From positions 131,392-195,391 of the forward strand of contig NZ_JBHMFT010000009.1 of the NCBI RefSeq assembly GCF_051433195.1: a stretch of DNA of 64,000 bases, in the 5' to 3' direction. Source of the DNA: Falsiroseomonas sp051433195 (GTDB lineage: Bacteria; Pseudomonadota; Alphaproteobacteria; Acetobacterales; Acetobacteraceae). A program made the translations under genes and the position numbers. Shown one piece after another: positions 16,527 to 25,703 of the stretch; position 1 is the stretch's first letter, and every line of letters begins with the position of its first letter. Under the pieces are notes generated by a model. The model was not told the DNA's origin. It did no database searches and saw only the letters and a program-made list of their open reading frames with translations.

Positions 16527-17638
16527 CGCGCCGGCACGCGGCGCCAGTCGAGCCAGAAGGCGAAGGCCGCCAGCAGCAGCACGCCGGCCGGGACCAGCAC
16601 CAGCTCCAGCCACCAGGCCCGCGCCGGGAACAGCTCGAAGGCGAGCGACACGCCCCAGCTCAGGAACAGGCCGAGGCAGAACACATGCAGGCTGTGCTGG
16701 CCGATGGTCGCCAGCACGCGCGGCACCAGCCCGTGCATCCAGGGCGCATCGCGCGGCACCAGCACCGCCACCAGCCAGGCCAGCACCAGCGCATGCGCCA
16801 GCCGCAGCGGGCCGAGCGTGCCCTTGTCCGCCAGCGTTTCCATCAACGCCGACGGCGCGGCGATCCAGCCATGATGCCCCGCCTTCACCCAGAGCCCCAC
16901 GACCAGCACCGCCGTGGCCAGCGCGAACAGCGCCGGGTGCCGCGGCAGCGGCGGCCCGCCGAGCAGGGCGCGGCGACCGACCCAGGCCCCGAGCAGGAAC
17001 AGAAGCTGCCAGGCAAAGGGGTCGAAGGTGATGTAGGTGCCGCCCAGGCCCGGCGGCGCCAGGCCGAAGATTTGGGTCGCGGCATAAAGGCCGATCGGCG
17101 CCAGCAGCGCCCGGTCGCCGAAGCGGTCCAGCAGCCACAGGAACGGCGCCAGCAGCAGCATGCAGAACACGAACAGCGGCAGGATGTCCATGAAGGTCGG
17201 CTGGTACAGCAGCGCCAGCGTCGCCGGCACCGCCCGCAGCGGGTCCTGCGCCAGCCAGGCCCAGCCGGTGTCCTGCACCAGCCCCGGCAGCGGCACCCGC
17301 ATCTGCACCCAGAAGACCATGGCCGCGAACAGCACGAAGACCACCAGATGCGTCAGGTACAGCCGCCGGACGCGCCCCAGCAGGTCGCCGGCCGCGGAGG
17401 CAAACCCGTCCCGCGCCCGCTTCAGCGTGAAGACGGAGCCCAGCGCCAGGCCGGACAGCAGCACGAACTGCTCCGAACTGTCCGAGATGCCCCAGGCCGC
17501 GTGGATGCCCCAGAAGAACAGCACGGTGTAGGCATGGCTGATGAAGATGGAGACCTGCATCCAGCCGCGCAGCACATCCATCCGCACATCGCGCGGCGGG
17601 CGCTTGAGCGCCACCGGCACGGCCTGCTCCGCCGCCAT
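16496..17638 (-). CDS. OpgC-like integral membrane protein
   Basis: The 380-residue protein has about ten hydrophobic segments and reads as an OpgC-domain protein, a relative of acyltransferase family 3. It opens with RDVRMDVLRGWMQVSIFISH, and later has PTFMDILPLFVFCMLLLAPF and a conserved IGQHSLHVFCLGLFLSW. OpgC succinylates osmoregulated periplasmic glucans in enterobacteria; many alphaproteobacterial relatives have no known role. No opgGH genes are nearby. It starts five bases after the stop of the DoxX-like gene, so the two form an operon. Its 3' end overlaps ade by 31 bases in convergent orientation. Confidence 0.8.
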   Translation of the reverse strand: MAAEQAVPVALKRPPRDVRMDVLRGWMQVSIFISHAYTVLFFWGIHAAWGISDSSEQFVLLSGLALGSVFTLKRARDGFASAAGDLLGRVRRLYLTHLVVFVLFAAMVFWVQMRVPLPGLVQDTGWAWLAQDPLRAVPATLALLYQPTFMDILPLFVFCMLLLAPFLWLLDRFGDRALLAPIGLYAATQIFGLAPPGLGGTYITFDPFAWQLLFLLGAWVGRRALLGGPPLPRHPALFALATAVLVVGLWVKAGHHGWIAAPSALMETLADKGTLGPLRLAHALVLAWLVAVLVPRDAPWMHGLVPRVLATIGQHSLHVFCLGLFLSWGVSLAFELFPARAWWLELVLVPAGVLLLAAFAFWLDWRRVPARHAISGSAGS

Positions 17639-17643
17639 CGGCG

Positions 17644-18108
17644 TCAGGCCGCCTGCGGCAGGAAGCGGGCCCGCAGCGCCGCGATCACGGCCAGGGCCTC
17701 CGCCCGGTGGGCGAACAGCACGAACAGCGCCATGAACCAGGTGAACACCGCCTCCTTGAACAGGCCGCCGCCATCGCCGTAGGGGTCGATGCCCAAGGGG
17801 CTCACGACGTGGAAGAAGATCGCGCCGGACATGGTGCCGAGCGACAGCGCCGCACCCCACATCCGCGTGCGCGGGATCAGCACCAGCACCGCGCAGAAGA
17901 TCTCCAGGATGGCGACGAACAGCCGGAACGGCTTCTCGCCACCCGGCGTGCCGAGCCAGTCGGACAGGATGGTGAAGAGGTAGACCGAGCCCTCGTTCCC
18001 GGTCAGCTTGAACTGCTGGTACCAGGTCAGCTCATAGGCAATCCAGATCGCCGCCGGCCAGGCCAGGAGCTTCAGGATGCGGTCTGTGCCCGGCGAGAGG
18101 GTCATCAT
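17644..18108 (-). CDS. DoxX-like membrane protein
   Basis: The 154-residue protein has four hydrophobic segments and the DoxX-like pattern: an N-terminal helix (LLAWPAAIWIAYELTWYQQF), KLTGNEGSVYLFTILSDWLG, then FVAILEIFCAVLVLIPRTRM and a third and fourth helix. DoxX-type proteins are inner-membrane proteins linked to redox or oxidative-stress systems, without a firm role for this subgroup. ATGATG gives two possible starts (18108 or 18105). It precedes the OpgC-like gene by five bases. Confidence 0.75.
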   Translation of the reverse strand: MMTLSPGTDRILKLLAWPAAIWIAYELTWYQQFKLTGNEGSVYLFTILSDWLGTPGGEKPFRLFVAILEIFCAVLVLIPRTRMWGAALSLGTMSGAIFFHVVSPLGIDPYGDGGGLFKEAVFTWFMALFVLFAHRAEALAVIAALRARFLPQAA

Positions 18109-18163
18109 GGCGTGAAGCTCCGGTGGATCGATGCACCGTGCTTCGCCGGGGTTCCGCCACCGG

Positions 18164-19045
18164 TTACGCCGCTTCGTCCTCCGCCAGAAGGTCGACGCTG
18201 ACCGACAGCTTCTGCCGCCCACCGCCCAGCAGGATGCCCGTCACCGGGCTGACATCGGCGAAGTCACGCCCCCAGCCCAGCAGCAGGTGCTCGTCGGAGA
18301 CCACCAGGTCGTTGGTCGGGTCGAGGTCCACCCAGCCATGCGCAGGCCCGAGCCAGCAGCCGACCCAGGCATGGCTCTGGTCCGCCCCCTGCCGCCGCTT
18401 CTGCCCCGGCGGCGGCCGGGTGCGCACATAGCCGGAGACGTAGCGCGCCGGCAGGCCGAGCGCGCGCAGCCCCGCGATCATCAGATGCGCAAAGTCCTGG
18501 CAGACCCCGGCGCGCTGGGCCAGCACCTGGCTGACCGGGGTGGAGATGGTGGTGACGCCGGCCTTGAAGGCGAAGTCCCGCCGGATGCGCGCGCACAACT
18601 CCCGCACCCCTTCCAGGATCGGCCGGCCGGGCGTGAAGGATTTCGCGGCATAGACCCCTGCCCCGCGCTCGGCCGGTGCCAGGGCGCTCGGCATGGCGAA
18701 TTCGGCGGCATCCCACCCCTCCGCCGCACGTGCCGCGGCGCGCACCGCTTCCCAGGGCGGCGTCCCGGCGGCCGGCGGCGGCGGCGCGAAGTCGACATCG
18801 ACGACGGCGTCCAGCACCACCTCGAAGGCGTCGTGCGTGGTCTCGAGCGACAGCCAGGTGACGCCGTTGCCGAAATGGTCGGTGCCGTCGCTGCGCTGGC
18901 CACCCGGCGGCGTCACGGTGATGACGGCGGAGCGCACCACCTGCCCCGGCACCACGCGCGGCGTCAGGTGCATCAGGTGCGTCGCCAGGTCCACGGCGCG
19001 GCCATAGGCGTAGGCGGTGCGGTGGCACAGCGTGTAGCGCGTCAT
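18164..19045 (-). CDS. Transglutaminase-like cysteine protease family protein
   Basis: The 293-residue protein has the N-terminal transglutaminase-associated beta domain (RYTLCHRTAYAYGRAVDL) and a C-terminal transglutaminase-like domain with an intact triad: Cys in QRAGVCQDFAHLM, His in QSHAWVGCW, and Asp in WVDLDPTNDL. Such proteins are usually peptidases or peptide-bond-modifying enzymes rather than cross-linkers. Its ATG overlaps the stop of the ATP-grasp/alpha-E gene (ATGA), so it is the third gene of a translationally coupled operon. In other genomes this trio recurs and has been predicted to make or trim a peptide-like product; the product is unknown. Confidence 0.85.
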   Translation of the reverse strand: MTRYTLCHRTAYAYGRAVDLATHLMHLTPRVVPGQVVRSAVITVTPPGGQRSDGTDHFGNGVTWLSLETTHDAFEVVLDAVVDVDFAPPPPAAGTPPWEAVRAAARAAEGWDAAEFAMPSALAPAERGAGVYAAKSFTPGRPILEGVRELCARIRRDFAFKAGVTTISTPVSQVLAQRAGVCQDFAHLMIAGLRALGLPARYVSGYVRTRPPPGQKRRQGADQSHAWVGCWLGPAHGWVDLDPTNDLVVSDEHLLLGWGRDFADVSPVTGILLGGGRQKLSVSVDLLAEDEAA

Positions 19046-21474
19046 GCCTCGGCGCCCACTTCCGGCTCGTCCTGCCCCAGCACGCGGGTGCGGACATGGC
19101 TGACATAGCGCCGTGCCACGGCATCGGACAACGCCGCGGTCTCGGCTTCCAGCGCATGCAGCGCAGCCGGCAGCGCCGCCACCGCGGCATCGCGGTCGGT
19201 GGAGACCAGCACCGCATCGACCAGCGCCTGCGGCCGCGCGGCGAGGCCCGCCGCGGTTGCCGCCAGCGTATCGCCGGCGCCCGCGATCTCCGCCAGCCGG
19301 TCGGATACCGCCGCCAACTGGAACGCCAGCGCGCGCGGATTACCGGGGTCCGCCAGCACCAGGTCCAGCACCGGCGCCGCCTGCACGGCGGCCAGGTAGC
19401 GCGCGCGATAGGTCAGCGCGCTGTCGCAGATCTCCAGCGCCAGGCGCAGCCCGGCCTCGATGCGCGGTGCCGGCTGGTCCAGCGCATGCGCCAGGTTGCG
19501 CGCCGTCGCCGTCGCCCGCTCGATCCGCCGGCCGAGGTCGAGGAACATCCAGGCGCCGCCGCGCACCATGTTCTCCGCCGCGATGCCGGACACCGCGTTG
19601 CAGAAGCGGATGATGGCGGTGGCGGCGGCGGCCAGCGCATCGTCGCCGCCGGCCCCCGACAGCAGCCGGGCGCGGCCCTCCTGGATCAGATGCGCGAAGG
19701 CCGCCCACATGTCATGCGTCAGCCGGTCCCGCACCGCCACCTGCGGCCGTTCCACCGCTTCCAGCAGGCCGAGCAGCGCACCGCCCGGCGCCGCCGCTTC
19801 CCGCAGCGCGCGCGGCAGCGCCTTGCCATCGGCCGGGCTGGCCGCCGCCTCCGCCGAGATCAGCCCCGCCGCCTGGAGGCAGCGCGCCAGGGCGCGGATC
19901 TCGGCGATCTCGCGCGGCATCGCCGCACCACGCAGCAGCCGGGCGAGCAGGGCGCGCAGCAGCCGCGCGGCCGCGTCCAGACGCTCGATGGTACGGCCGA
20001 GCCAGTACAGATCGTCCGCGACGCGGCTCGGCAGTTCGCCGGAGGACCGGCGGATCGCCAGCGGCGCGGCGCGTGGCGCGGCGGGGCCCACGATGTCCTG
20101 CGCATCCTCCGCGATCACCCAGACATCCTTGGCCGCGCCGCGCCGCGCCGGCGGGCCGGCGATGGCGCCGCTGCCGTCCAGCACATGGGCGAGGCCGCCC
20201 GGCATGGCGCGCCACGCACCCGCCGCATCGCGTGCCAGGAACATCCGCAGGGTGACCGGCGCCGGCTCCAGCGCCGCCCCGGCGAGGCGCGGCGTGGCGG
20301 AGGGCGCCATCGGGCGCGTCGCCGCATACATCCAGGCGGCGGCGTTGCCCTTCTCGGAGAAGACCTCCAGCGCGCCGAGCGGCGTCGCCTGCCCGGGATC
20401 GAAGGCCGAGCGCAGGCGCCAGGCCTCGGGCGCCGCCTGCACACGGGCGCGGGCGTCCGCGTCGCCCATCCACAGCGTCTCCAGCCACTCCAGCGCCAGA
20501 TCCTCCTCCAGCAGGAAGCGCGCGGCCGCCGGCAGGTAGGGCGCGGCGCCGGGTGCTTCCGCCAGCATCGAACCGGGCGCATTCACCAGCCGTACCGCGC
20601 CTGACCGCATCGCCTGCATCAGCCCGGGCACGCCGGAGCCGGTGGAGAATTCCAGCGGGTCCGAAACCTCCCCCTTGATGCGCCGCAGGATGACATCGAC
20701 GCGCCGCAGGCCGCGCAGGGTCTTCAGGAACACATGCCCGTCGCGCACCGTGAGGTCGCCGGATTCGACCAGCTCCAACCCCAACTCGCGCGACAGGAAC
20801 AGGTGCTCCAGCCAGGTCTCCTGCTTCGCGCCCGGAGACAGCAAGGCGAGGCGCGGGTTGTCCACACCCTCCGGCGCCAGCGCCTGCAAGGCATCCAGCC
20901 AGGTGTCGAAGAAGGGGCGCAGGCTGCGGACATGCACGGCGCGGAACGCCTCCGGCAGCACGCGCGCCAGCAGGGCGCGGTTTTCCGCCGCGAAGCCCAC
21001 GCCATTCGCGCCGCCACAGCGATCCGCCAGCACCCGCCAGGCGCCGTCCGGCCCGCGCAGCAGGTCGGCGCCATAGAAGGTCAGCCGCGGAAAGGGATTG
21101 GGCGCCGGCACCCGGCAGGGCCGCAGGAAATGCGGGTTGCCGAAGACCAGGGCTGCGGGCAGCACGCCCTCCGACAGCAGAAGCTGCGGGCCGTACAGGT
21201 CGTCCAGCATCGCCGCCAGCAGCCGCGCCCGCTGCGCCAGCCCGGCTTCGAGCCGCGCGAACTCACCGGCCGGCAGGATCAGCGGCACCGGGTCGCAGCG
21301 CCAGGGCCGGCTGGTGCGGCTGGTCTCCGTGGCAAGGACGGTGGCGACGCCCTCCTCCTCGAAGGCGCGATCCAGCCGCCGCGCGCGTTCCGCCACCGCC
21401 GGGTAGCCCAGCGAGGAGAAGGCGCCGAGCAGGCCGCGCCATTGCGGACGGACCTGGCCGTTGCCGTCCACCAT
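19042..21474 (-). CDS. Circularly permuted ATP-grasp / alpha-E domain fusion protein
   Basis: At 810 residues this protein joins two parts that are often separate genes. Residues about 1-460 match the circularly permuted type 2 ATP-grasp family: VFGNPHFLRPC, LADRCGGANGVGFAAENR, VDVILRRIKGEVSDPLEF and GAVRLVNAPGSML. Residues about 480-800 match the helical alpha-E (DUF403) domain: LPSRVADDLYWLGRTIERLD and GGAWMFLDLGRRIERATATA. ATP-grasp enzymes usually join a carboxylate to an amine, so a peptide ligase role is predicted, not shown. The start shown is the first ATG (21472-21474). A CTG at 21523-21525 overlaps the upstream TGA by four bases and could be the true start, adding 17 residues. Confidence 0.85.
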   Translation of the reverse strand: MVDGNGQVRPQWRGLLGAFSSLGYPAVAERARRLDRAFEEEGVATVLATETSRTSRPWRCDPVPLILPAGEFARLEAGLAQRARLLAAMLDDLYGPQLLLSEGVLPAALVFGNPHFLRPCRVPAPNPFPRLTFYGADLLRGPDGAWRVLADRCGGANGVGFAAENRALLARVLPEAFRAVHVRSLRPFFDTWLDALQALAPEGVDNPRLALLSPGAKQETWLEHLFLSRELGLELVESGDLTVRDGHVFLKTLRGLRRVDVILRRIKGEVSDPLEFSTGSGVPGLMQAMRSGAVRLVNAPGSMLAEAPGAAPYLPAAARFLLEEDLALEWLETLWMGDADARARVQAAPEAWRLRSAFDPGQATPLGALEVFSEKGNAAAWMYAATRPMAPSATPRLAGAALEPAPVTLRMFLARDAAGAWRAMPGGLAHVLDGSGAIAGPPARRGAAKDVWVIAEDAQDIVGPAAPRAAPLAIRRSSGELPSRVADDLYWLGRTIERLDAAARLLRALLARLLRGAAMPREIAEIRALARCLQAAGLISAEAAASPADGKALPRALREAAAPGGALLGLLEAVERPQVAVRDRLTHDMWAAFAHLIQEGRARLLSGAGGDDALAAAATAIIRFCNAVSGIAAENMVRGGAWMFLDLGRRIERATATARNLAHALDQPAPRIEAGLRLALEICDSALTYRARYLAAVQAAPVLDLVLADPGNPRALAFQLAAVSDRLAEIAGAGDTLAATAAGLAARPQALVDAVLVSTDRDAAVAALPAALHALEAETAALSDAVARRYVSHVRTRVLGQDEPEVGAEA

Positions 21475-21521
21475 CTCGTCCAGTTGGTGCGGGGCGTTCT
21501 CCGCTGGGGCCGGCGCGTCGG

Positions 21522-24500
21522 TCAGCGGGCACGCCTCAAATCGAGCGTGCGCGGCGTGGCGCGAGAGGCAACGACGCGCGGTGCCTCCATCGCACCGGGC
21601 GTGTGCCCCATCGGCATGAACAGGGCACGCCGCCGCGCCTCCGCCTCGTTCGCATTGACCGGGAAGGTCTGGTAGTTGCGCCCGCCCGGATGCGCCACGT
21701 GGTGCTGGCAGCCGCCGAGGCTGCGCCCCGTCCAGCTGTCCCACACGTCGAAGGTCAGCGGCGCCTGGGCGCGCACCGTCGGGTGCAGCGCGCTCGGCGG
21801 GTCCCACGCCTTGAAGCGGATGCCAGCGACGTACTCGCCCTCCGTCCCCGTCGGCGCCAGCGGCACCGCGGCGCCGTTGCAGGCGAGCACGAAGCGCTCA
21901 TCGACCCAGCCCGTCACCCGCGCCTGCAGGCGCTCCACGCTGCTGTCGACATAGCGCGTGGTGCCGCCGGCGGAGGCTTCCTCGCCCAGCACATGCCAGG
22001 GCTCCAGCGCGTTGCGCAGTTCCAGCTCCATGCCGCGCAGCGCGATGTGGCCGACCTTGGGAAAGCGGAATTCGAAATGCGGTTCGAACCAGGCGGCATC
22101 GACGGGGAAGCCGAGCGCCTGCACTTCCTCGATCACCTCGGCGAAATCCTGCCGCGCGTGGTGGTGCAGCATGAATTCGTCATGCAGCCGCGTGCCCCAC
22201 TTGATCAGGCGCCGTTCATACGGGCGCTGCCAGAAGCCGGCGACCAGCGACCGCAAAAGCAGTTGCTGCGCCAGCGACATCCGCCAATGCGGCTGCATCT
22301 CGAAGCCACGGAACTCCACCAGCCCGCGCCGGCCACCGGCATTGTTCGGGTCATACATCTTGTCGATGCAGAACTCCGTGCGGTGCGTGTTGCCGGTCAT
22401 GTCCACCAGCAGGTTCCGGAAGATCCGGTCGGTCAGCCAGGGCGGCGAGGCCTCGCCCATGCGCGGCACCTGCGCCAGCGCCGTCTCCAGCTCATGCACC
22501 GCATCGCCGCGTGCCTCGTCCACGCGTGGATGCTGGCTGGTCGGGCCGATGAACAGGCCGCTGAACAGATACGAGAGCGAGGGATGGTTGTGCCAGAAGC
22601 CGACCAGCGACTTCAGCAGGTCCGGCCGCCGCAGGAACGGGCTGTCCGCCGGCTCCGCCGCGCCCATCACCATGTGGTTGCCGCCGCCGGTGCCGACATG
22701 GCGGCCGTCCAGCATGAACTTCTCCGCCGCCAGCCCGATCTGGCGCGCTTCCTCGTACAGCACCTCCGTCCGCGCGCTGAGGTCGGGCCAGCTGGCCGAG
22801 GGATGCACGTTCACCTCGATCACCCCCGGATCGGGCGTGACGGAGAAGTTCAGCAGGCGCGGATCGCCCGGCGGCTGGTAGCCTTCCAGGAACACGCGGC
22901 GGCCGGCGTCGCGCGCCACGTCCTCGATCGCCGCCACCAGGTCGATCCAGTCCTGCGCCAGGGCCAACGGCGGCAGGAAGATGTGGATCAGCCCGCCGCG
23001 GCTTTCGACGCACAGCGCCGTCCGCACCACGCCGGGTTCCTCCTTCCCCGGTTCCGGGACAGGCTGCTCGATGATGCGCGCGCGCTCCCCGGTCCCATCG
23101 CGTCGCGGCCGCAGCGGCTCGCGCCGCGCAAATGGATCGGGCTCCGGCTGTGCCTCAATGGCGTCCTCGGAGGCCCAGGGCAGGCTGTCCAAGGGTAGGC
23201 GAAAACCCATCGGGCTGTCGCCGGGGATCAGCAGCAACTCGCCGTCGCGGAACGACCATTTGCCGGATTCCCAGGCGCGATCCGCGCCCTCCCCGGCCCG
23301 GCGCAGCGGCAGGACGGAGCCGACCTCCGCCGCCAGCCCACCGGCGAACAGCCGCGCCAGGCGCGCGCGTTCCAGCGGATCCTTCAGCTTGCTGTCCTCC
23401 GCCACGACGTTGGCGGGCAGCAGCTTCTCCTTCCACAGGTAGTAGTGGACATCCTCCCGCGCCGGCATCCGCAAAGCGGGATCAAGGCCGAGGCGGCCGG
23501 CCAGCATCACGGCGAATTCCGCCGCGTCCTGGGCGGTCGCATCATCCGTGTCGTCGTCGCTGGCCAGCAGCGCCGGGTCGGTCCAGACCGGCTCGCCATC
23601 CGCCCGCCAGTGGCAATGCAGCCCCCAGCGCGGCAGCGGCTCGCCCGGATACCACTTGCCCTGCGCGTAGCCGAGCGCCGAGCCCGGCGCCCACAGCCCC
23701 TGCAACCGCCGCAGCAGCCGCCCCGCCAACTTGCGCTTGGTCGGGCCGAGCGCATCCGTGTTCCACTCCGCCGCGTCGCGGTCGCCCTCCGCCACGAAGG
23801 TCGGCTCGCCGCCCACCGTCAGGCGCACGTCGCCGGCGACCAGGGCCGCATCGACCTTGGTGCCGAGCGCCATGATCCGCGCCCAGTCGTCTTCCGTGTA
23901 GGGTTTGGTGACGCGCGGCGACTGCGCCACGCGGCGGACTTCCATGTGGAACCCGAATTCGGTCTCCGCCTCGTCCACGCCGCCGGTGATCGCCGCGGCG
24001 GAGGCCGGCTCCGGAGTCGCGGCCAGCGGGATATGGCCCTCCCCCGCCAGCAGGCCGCTGGTCGGGTCGAGGCCGATCCAGCCGGCGCCGGGCACATACA
24101 CCTCGCACCAGGCGTGCAGGTCGGTGAAGTCCGTCGTGGTGCCCTGCGGGCCGGTCACCGACTTGATGTCGGGGACAAGCTGGATGAGGTAGCCGGAGAC
24201 GAAGCGGGCGGCGAAGCCCAGATGCCGCAGGATCTGCACCAGCAGCCAGCCGGAGTCGCGGCAGGAGCCCTTCCGGTTGGACAGCACCTCCTCAGGCGTC
24301 CAGACGCCGGGCTCCAGCCGGACGATGTAGCCGATCTCGGTGGACAGCTTCTGGTTCAGATCGACCAGGTAGTTGACGGTGTTCGGCGCCTGCCGCGGCA
24401 CGCCCTTCAGATAGGCCTCCAGCAGCGGCCCGGGGGCTGGGATCCGCCGGAACGGCGCCAGTTCCTGCGCCAGCACCGGGTCGTATTCGAAGGGAAACGC

Positions 24501-24800
24501 CTCGGCCTCGGGCTCCACGAAGAAGTCGAAGGGGTTGATCGTGGCCATGTCGGCCAGCAGGTCGACGGTGACGGAGAATTCCCGCACCCGGTCCGGGAAC
24601 ACGACGCGGGCAATGAAATTCCCCTGCGGGTCCTGCACCCAGTTCAGGAAATGCGGCTTCGGCGAGATGTCGAGGGAGTAGGACAGGATCGGCGTGCGGC
24701 AATGCGGCGCCGGGCGCAGCCGGATCAACTGCGGCGACATGCCCACCAGCCGGTCGTAGCTGTAGCTGGTGCGATGGGTGAGCGCAGCGTGGATGCTCAT
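21522..24800 (-). CDS. Transglutaminase-like / DUF2126 fusion protein
   Basis: The 1092-residue protein begins with a transglutaminase-associated beta domain (MSIHAALTHRTSYSYDRLVG), then a transglutaminase-like core with Cys near 180 (RKGSCRDSGWLL), His near 228 (DLHAWCEVYV) and Asp near 243 (GLDPTSGL). From about residue 300 onward it is DUF2126 (COG4196), with VEVNVHPSASWPDL-like (here VIEVNVHPSASWPDL), GTGGGNHMVMG and HNHPSLSYLFSGLFIGP. DUF2126 has been suggested computationally to be a glutamine-synthetase-like ligase; GTGGGNH fits a GS-type nucleotide loop. It is the first gene of the three-gene operon and diverges from the SDR genes. Confidence 0.88.
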   Translation of the reverse strand: MSIHAALTHRTSYSYDRLVGMSPQLIRLRPAPHCRTPILSYSLDISPKPHFLNWVQDPQGNFIARVVFPDRVREFSVTVDLLADMATINPFDFFVEPEAEAFPFEYDPVLAQELAPFRRIPAPGPLLEAYLKGVPRQAPNTVNYLVDLNQKLSTEIGYIVRLEPGVWTPEEVLSNRKGSCRDSGWLLVQILRHLGFAARFVSGYLIQLVPDIKSVTGPQGTTTDFTDLHAWCEVYVPGAGWIGLDPTSGLLAGEGHIPLAATPEPASAAAITGGVDEAETEFGFHMEVRRVAQSPRVTKPYTEDDWARIMALGTKVDAALVAGDVRLTVGGEPTFVAEGDRDAAEWNTDALGPTKRKLAGRLLRRLQGLWAPGSALGYAQGKWYPGEPLPRWGLHCHWRADGEPVWTDPALLASDDDTDDATAQDAAEFAVMLAGRLGLDPALRMPAREDVHYYLWKEKLLPANVVAEDSKLKDPLERARLARLFAGGLAAEVGSVLPLRRAGEGADRAWESGKWSFRDGELLLIPGDSPMGFRLPLDSLPWASEDAIEAQPEPDPFARREPLRPRRDGTGERARIIEQPVPEPGKEEPGVVRTALCVESRGGLIHIFLPPLALAQDWIDLVAAIEDVARDAGRRVFLEGYQPPGDPRLLNFSVTPDPGVIEVNVHPSASWPDLSARTEVLYEEARQIGLAAEKFMLDGRHVGTGGGNHMVMGAAEPADSPFLRRPDLLKSLVGFWHNHPSLSYLFSGLFIGPTSQHPRVDEARGDAVHELETALAQVPRMGEASPPWLTDRIFRNLLVDMTGNTHRTEFCIDKMYDPNNAGGRRGLVEFRGFEMQPHWRMSLAQQLLLRSLVAGFWQRPYERRLIKWGTRLHDEFMLHHHARQDFAEVIEEVQALGFPVDAAWFEPHFEFRFPKVGHIALRGMELELRNALEPWHVLGEEASAGGTTRYVDSSVERLQARVTGWVDERFVLACNGAAVPLAPTGTEGEYVAGIRFKAWDPPSALHPTVRAQAPLTFDVWDSWTGRSLGGCQHHVAHPGGRNYQTFPVNANEAEARRRALFMPMGHTPGAMEAPRVVASRATPRTLDLRRAR

Positions 24801-24947
24801 GGGGAGGGGGTGTCCGGCCGGGATTTTCGCTCTCCGCTATCCCATCGGAACGGTAGCCGCCGCAAGGCCGCACCGGCACCCGGGTGGACAGGGGATGGGC
24901 TGGCGCGGCACCCTGCTGCCTCGGGATCGGCTTTTGGGGGAACGTGG

Positions 24948-25691
24948 ATGGCACAAAACTATGCATTGGTGACCGGCGCGGGTTCCGGCGTCGGCCGCGC
25001 CGCCTCCCTCGCCCTGGCCGAGGAGGGCTGGACCGTGGCCCTGCTCGGCCGCCGGCAGGATGCGCTGGAGGAGACCGCCGGCCTGTGCCAGGGCGAGACG
25101 CTGGTGGTGCCGGCGGACGTGACCGAACCCGCGCAGATCGACGCCGCCTTCGCAACCATCGAGCAGAAATTCGGCCGCCTGGACCTGTTGTTCAACAACG
25201 CCGGGAACAACGTGCCCGGCACGCCGTTCGAGGAGCTGACGGCGGAGCAGTGGTTCAAGGTGGTGGCGGTCAACCTCAACGGCGTGTTCCTGTGCGCGCA
25301 TGCGGCCTTCCGCATGATGGCGAAGCAGCAGCCGATGGGCGGGCGCATCATCAACAACGGCTCGATCAGCGCGCATGCTCCGAGGCCCGGAAGCGCGCCC
25401 TACACGGCGACCAAGCACGCCGTGACCGGCCTGACGAAATCCATGAACCTGGACGGGCGGCGGTTCGACATCGCCGTGGGCCAGATCGATATCGGCAACG
25501 CCGCAACCCCGATGGCGGAGCGCATGGCCCGCGGCGTGCCGCAGGCGGATTGGTCGATCAAGGCGGAGCCGCTGATGAAGGTGGACCATGTCGGCCGCGC
25601 CGTCGCCCAGATGGCCGCCTGGCCGCTGGAGACCAACGTGCTGACCATGACCATCATGGCCAGCAAGATGCCCTTCGTCGGACGTGGTTGA
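24948..25691 (+). CDS. Short-chain dehydrogenase/reductase
   Basis: This 247-residue NAD(P)-dependent oxidoreductase has the cofactor motif TGAGSGVG (near 9-16), LFNNAGNN (near 83), the serine in NNGSISAHAP, and the catalytic YTATK (near 152-156). The ATG at 24948 was chosen because homology begins there (MAQNYALVTGAG) and GGGGGAA lies upstream. A second SDR gene follows after 12 bases. The substrate is unknown. The pair next to glucokinase suggests a sugar or sugar-acid alcohol, but this is only an inference. The 147 bases upstream hold the divergent promoters, which I cannot place. Confidence 0.87.
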   Translation: MAQNYALVTGAGSGVGRAASLALAEEGWTVALLGRRQDALEETAGLCQGETLVVPADVTEPAQIDAAFATIEQKFGRLDLLFNNAGNNVPGTPFEELTAEQWFKVVAVNLNGVFLCAHAAFRMMAKQQPMGGRIINNGSISAHAPRPGSAPYTATKHAVTGLTKSMNLDGRRFDIAVGQIDIGNAATPMAERMARGVPQADWSIKAEPLMKVDHVGRAVAQMAAWPLETNVLTMTIMASKMPFVGRG

Positions 25692-25703
25692 AGGAGTCCC
25701 TCG

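Noticed and set aside
21603..23198. 531-codon open frame on the plus strand
   Set aside because: Antisense shadow of the DUF2126 part of the transglutaminase fusion gene.
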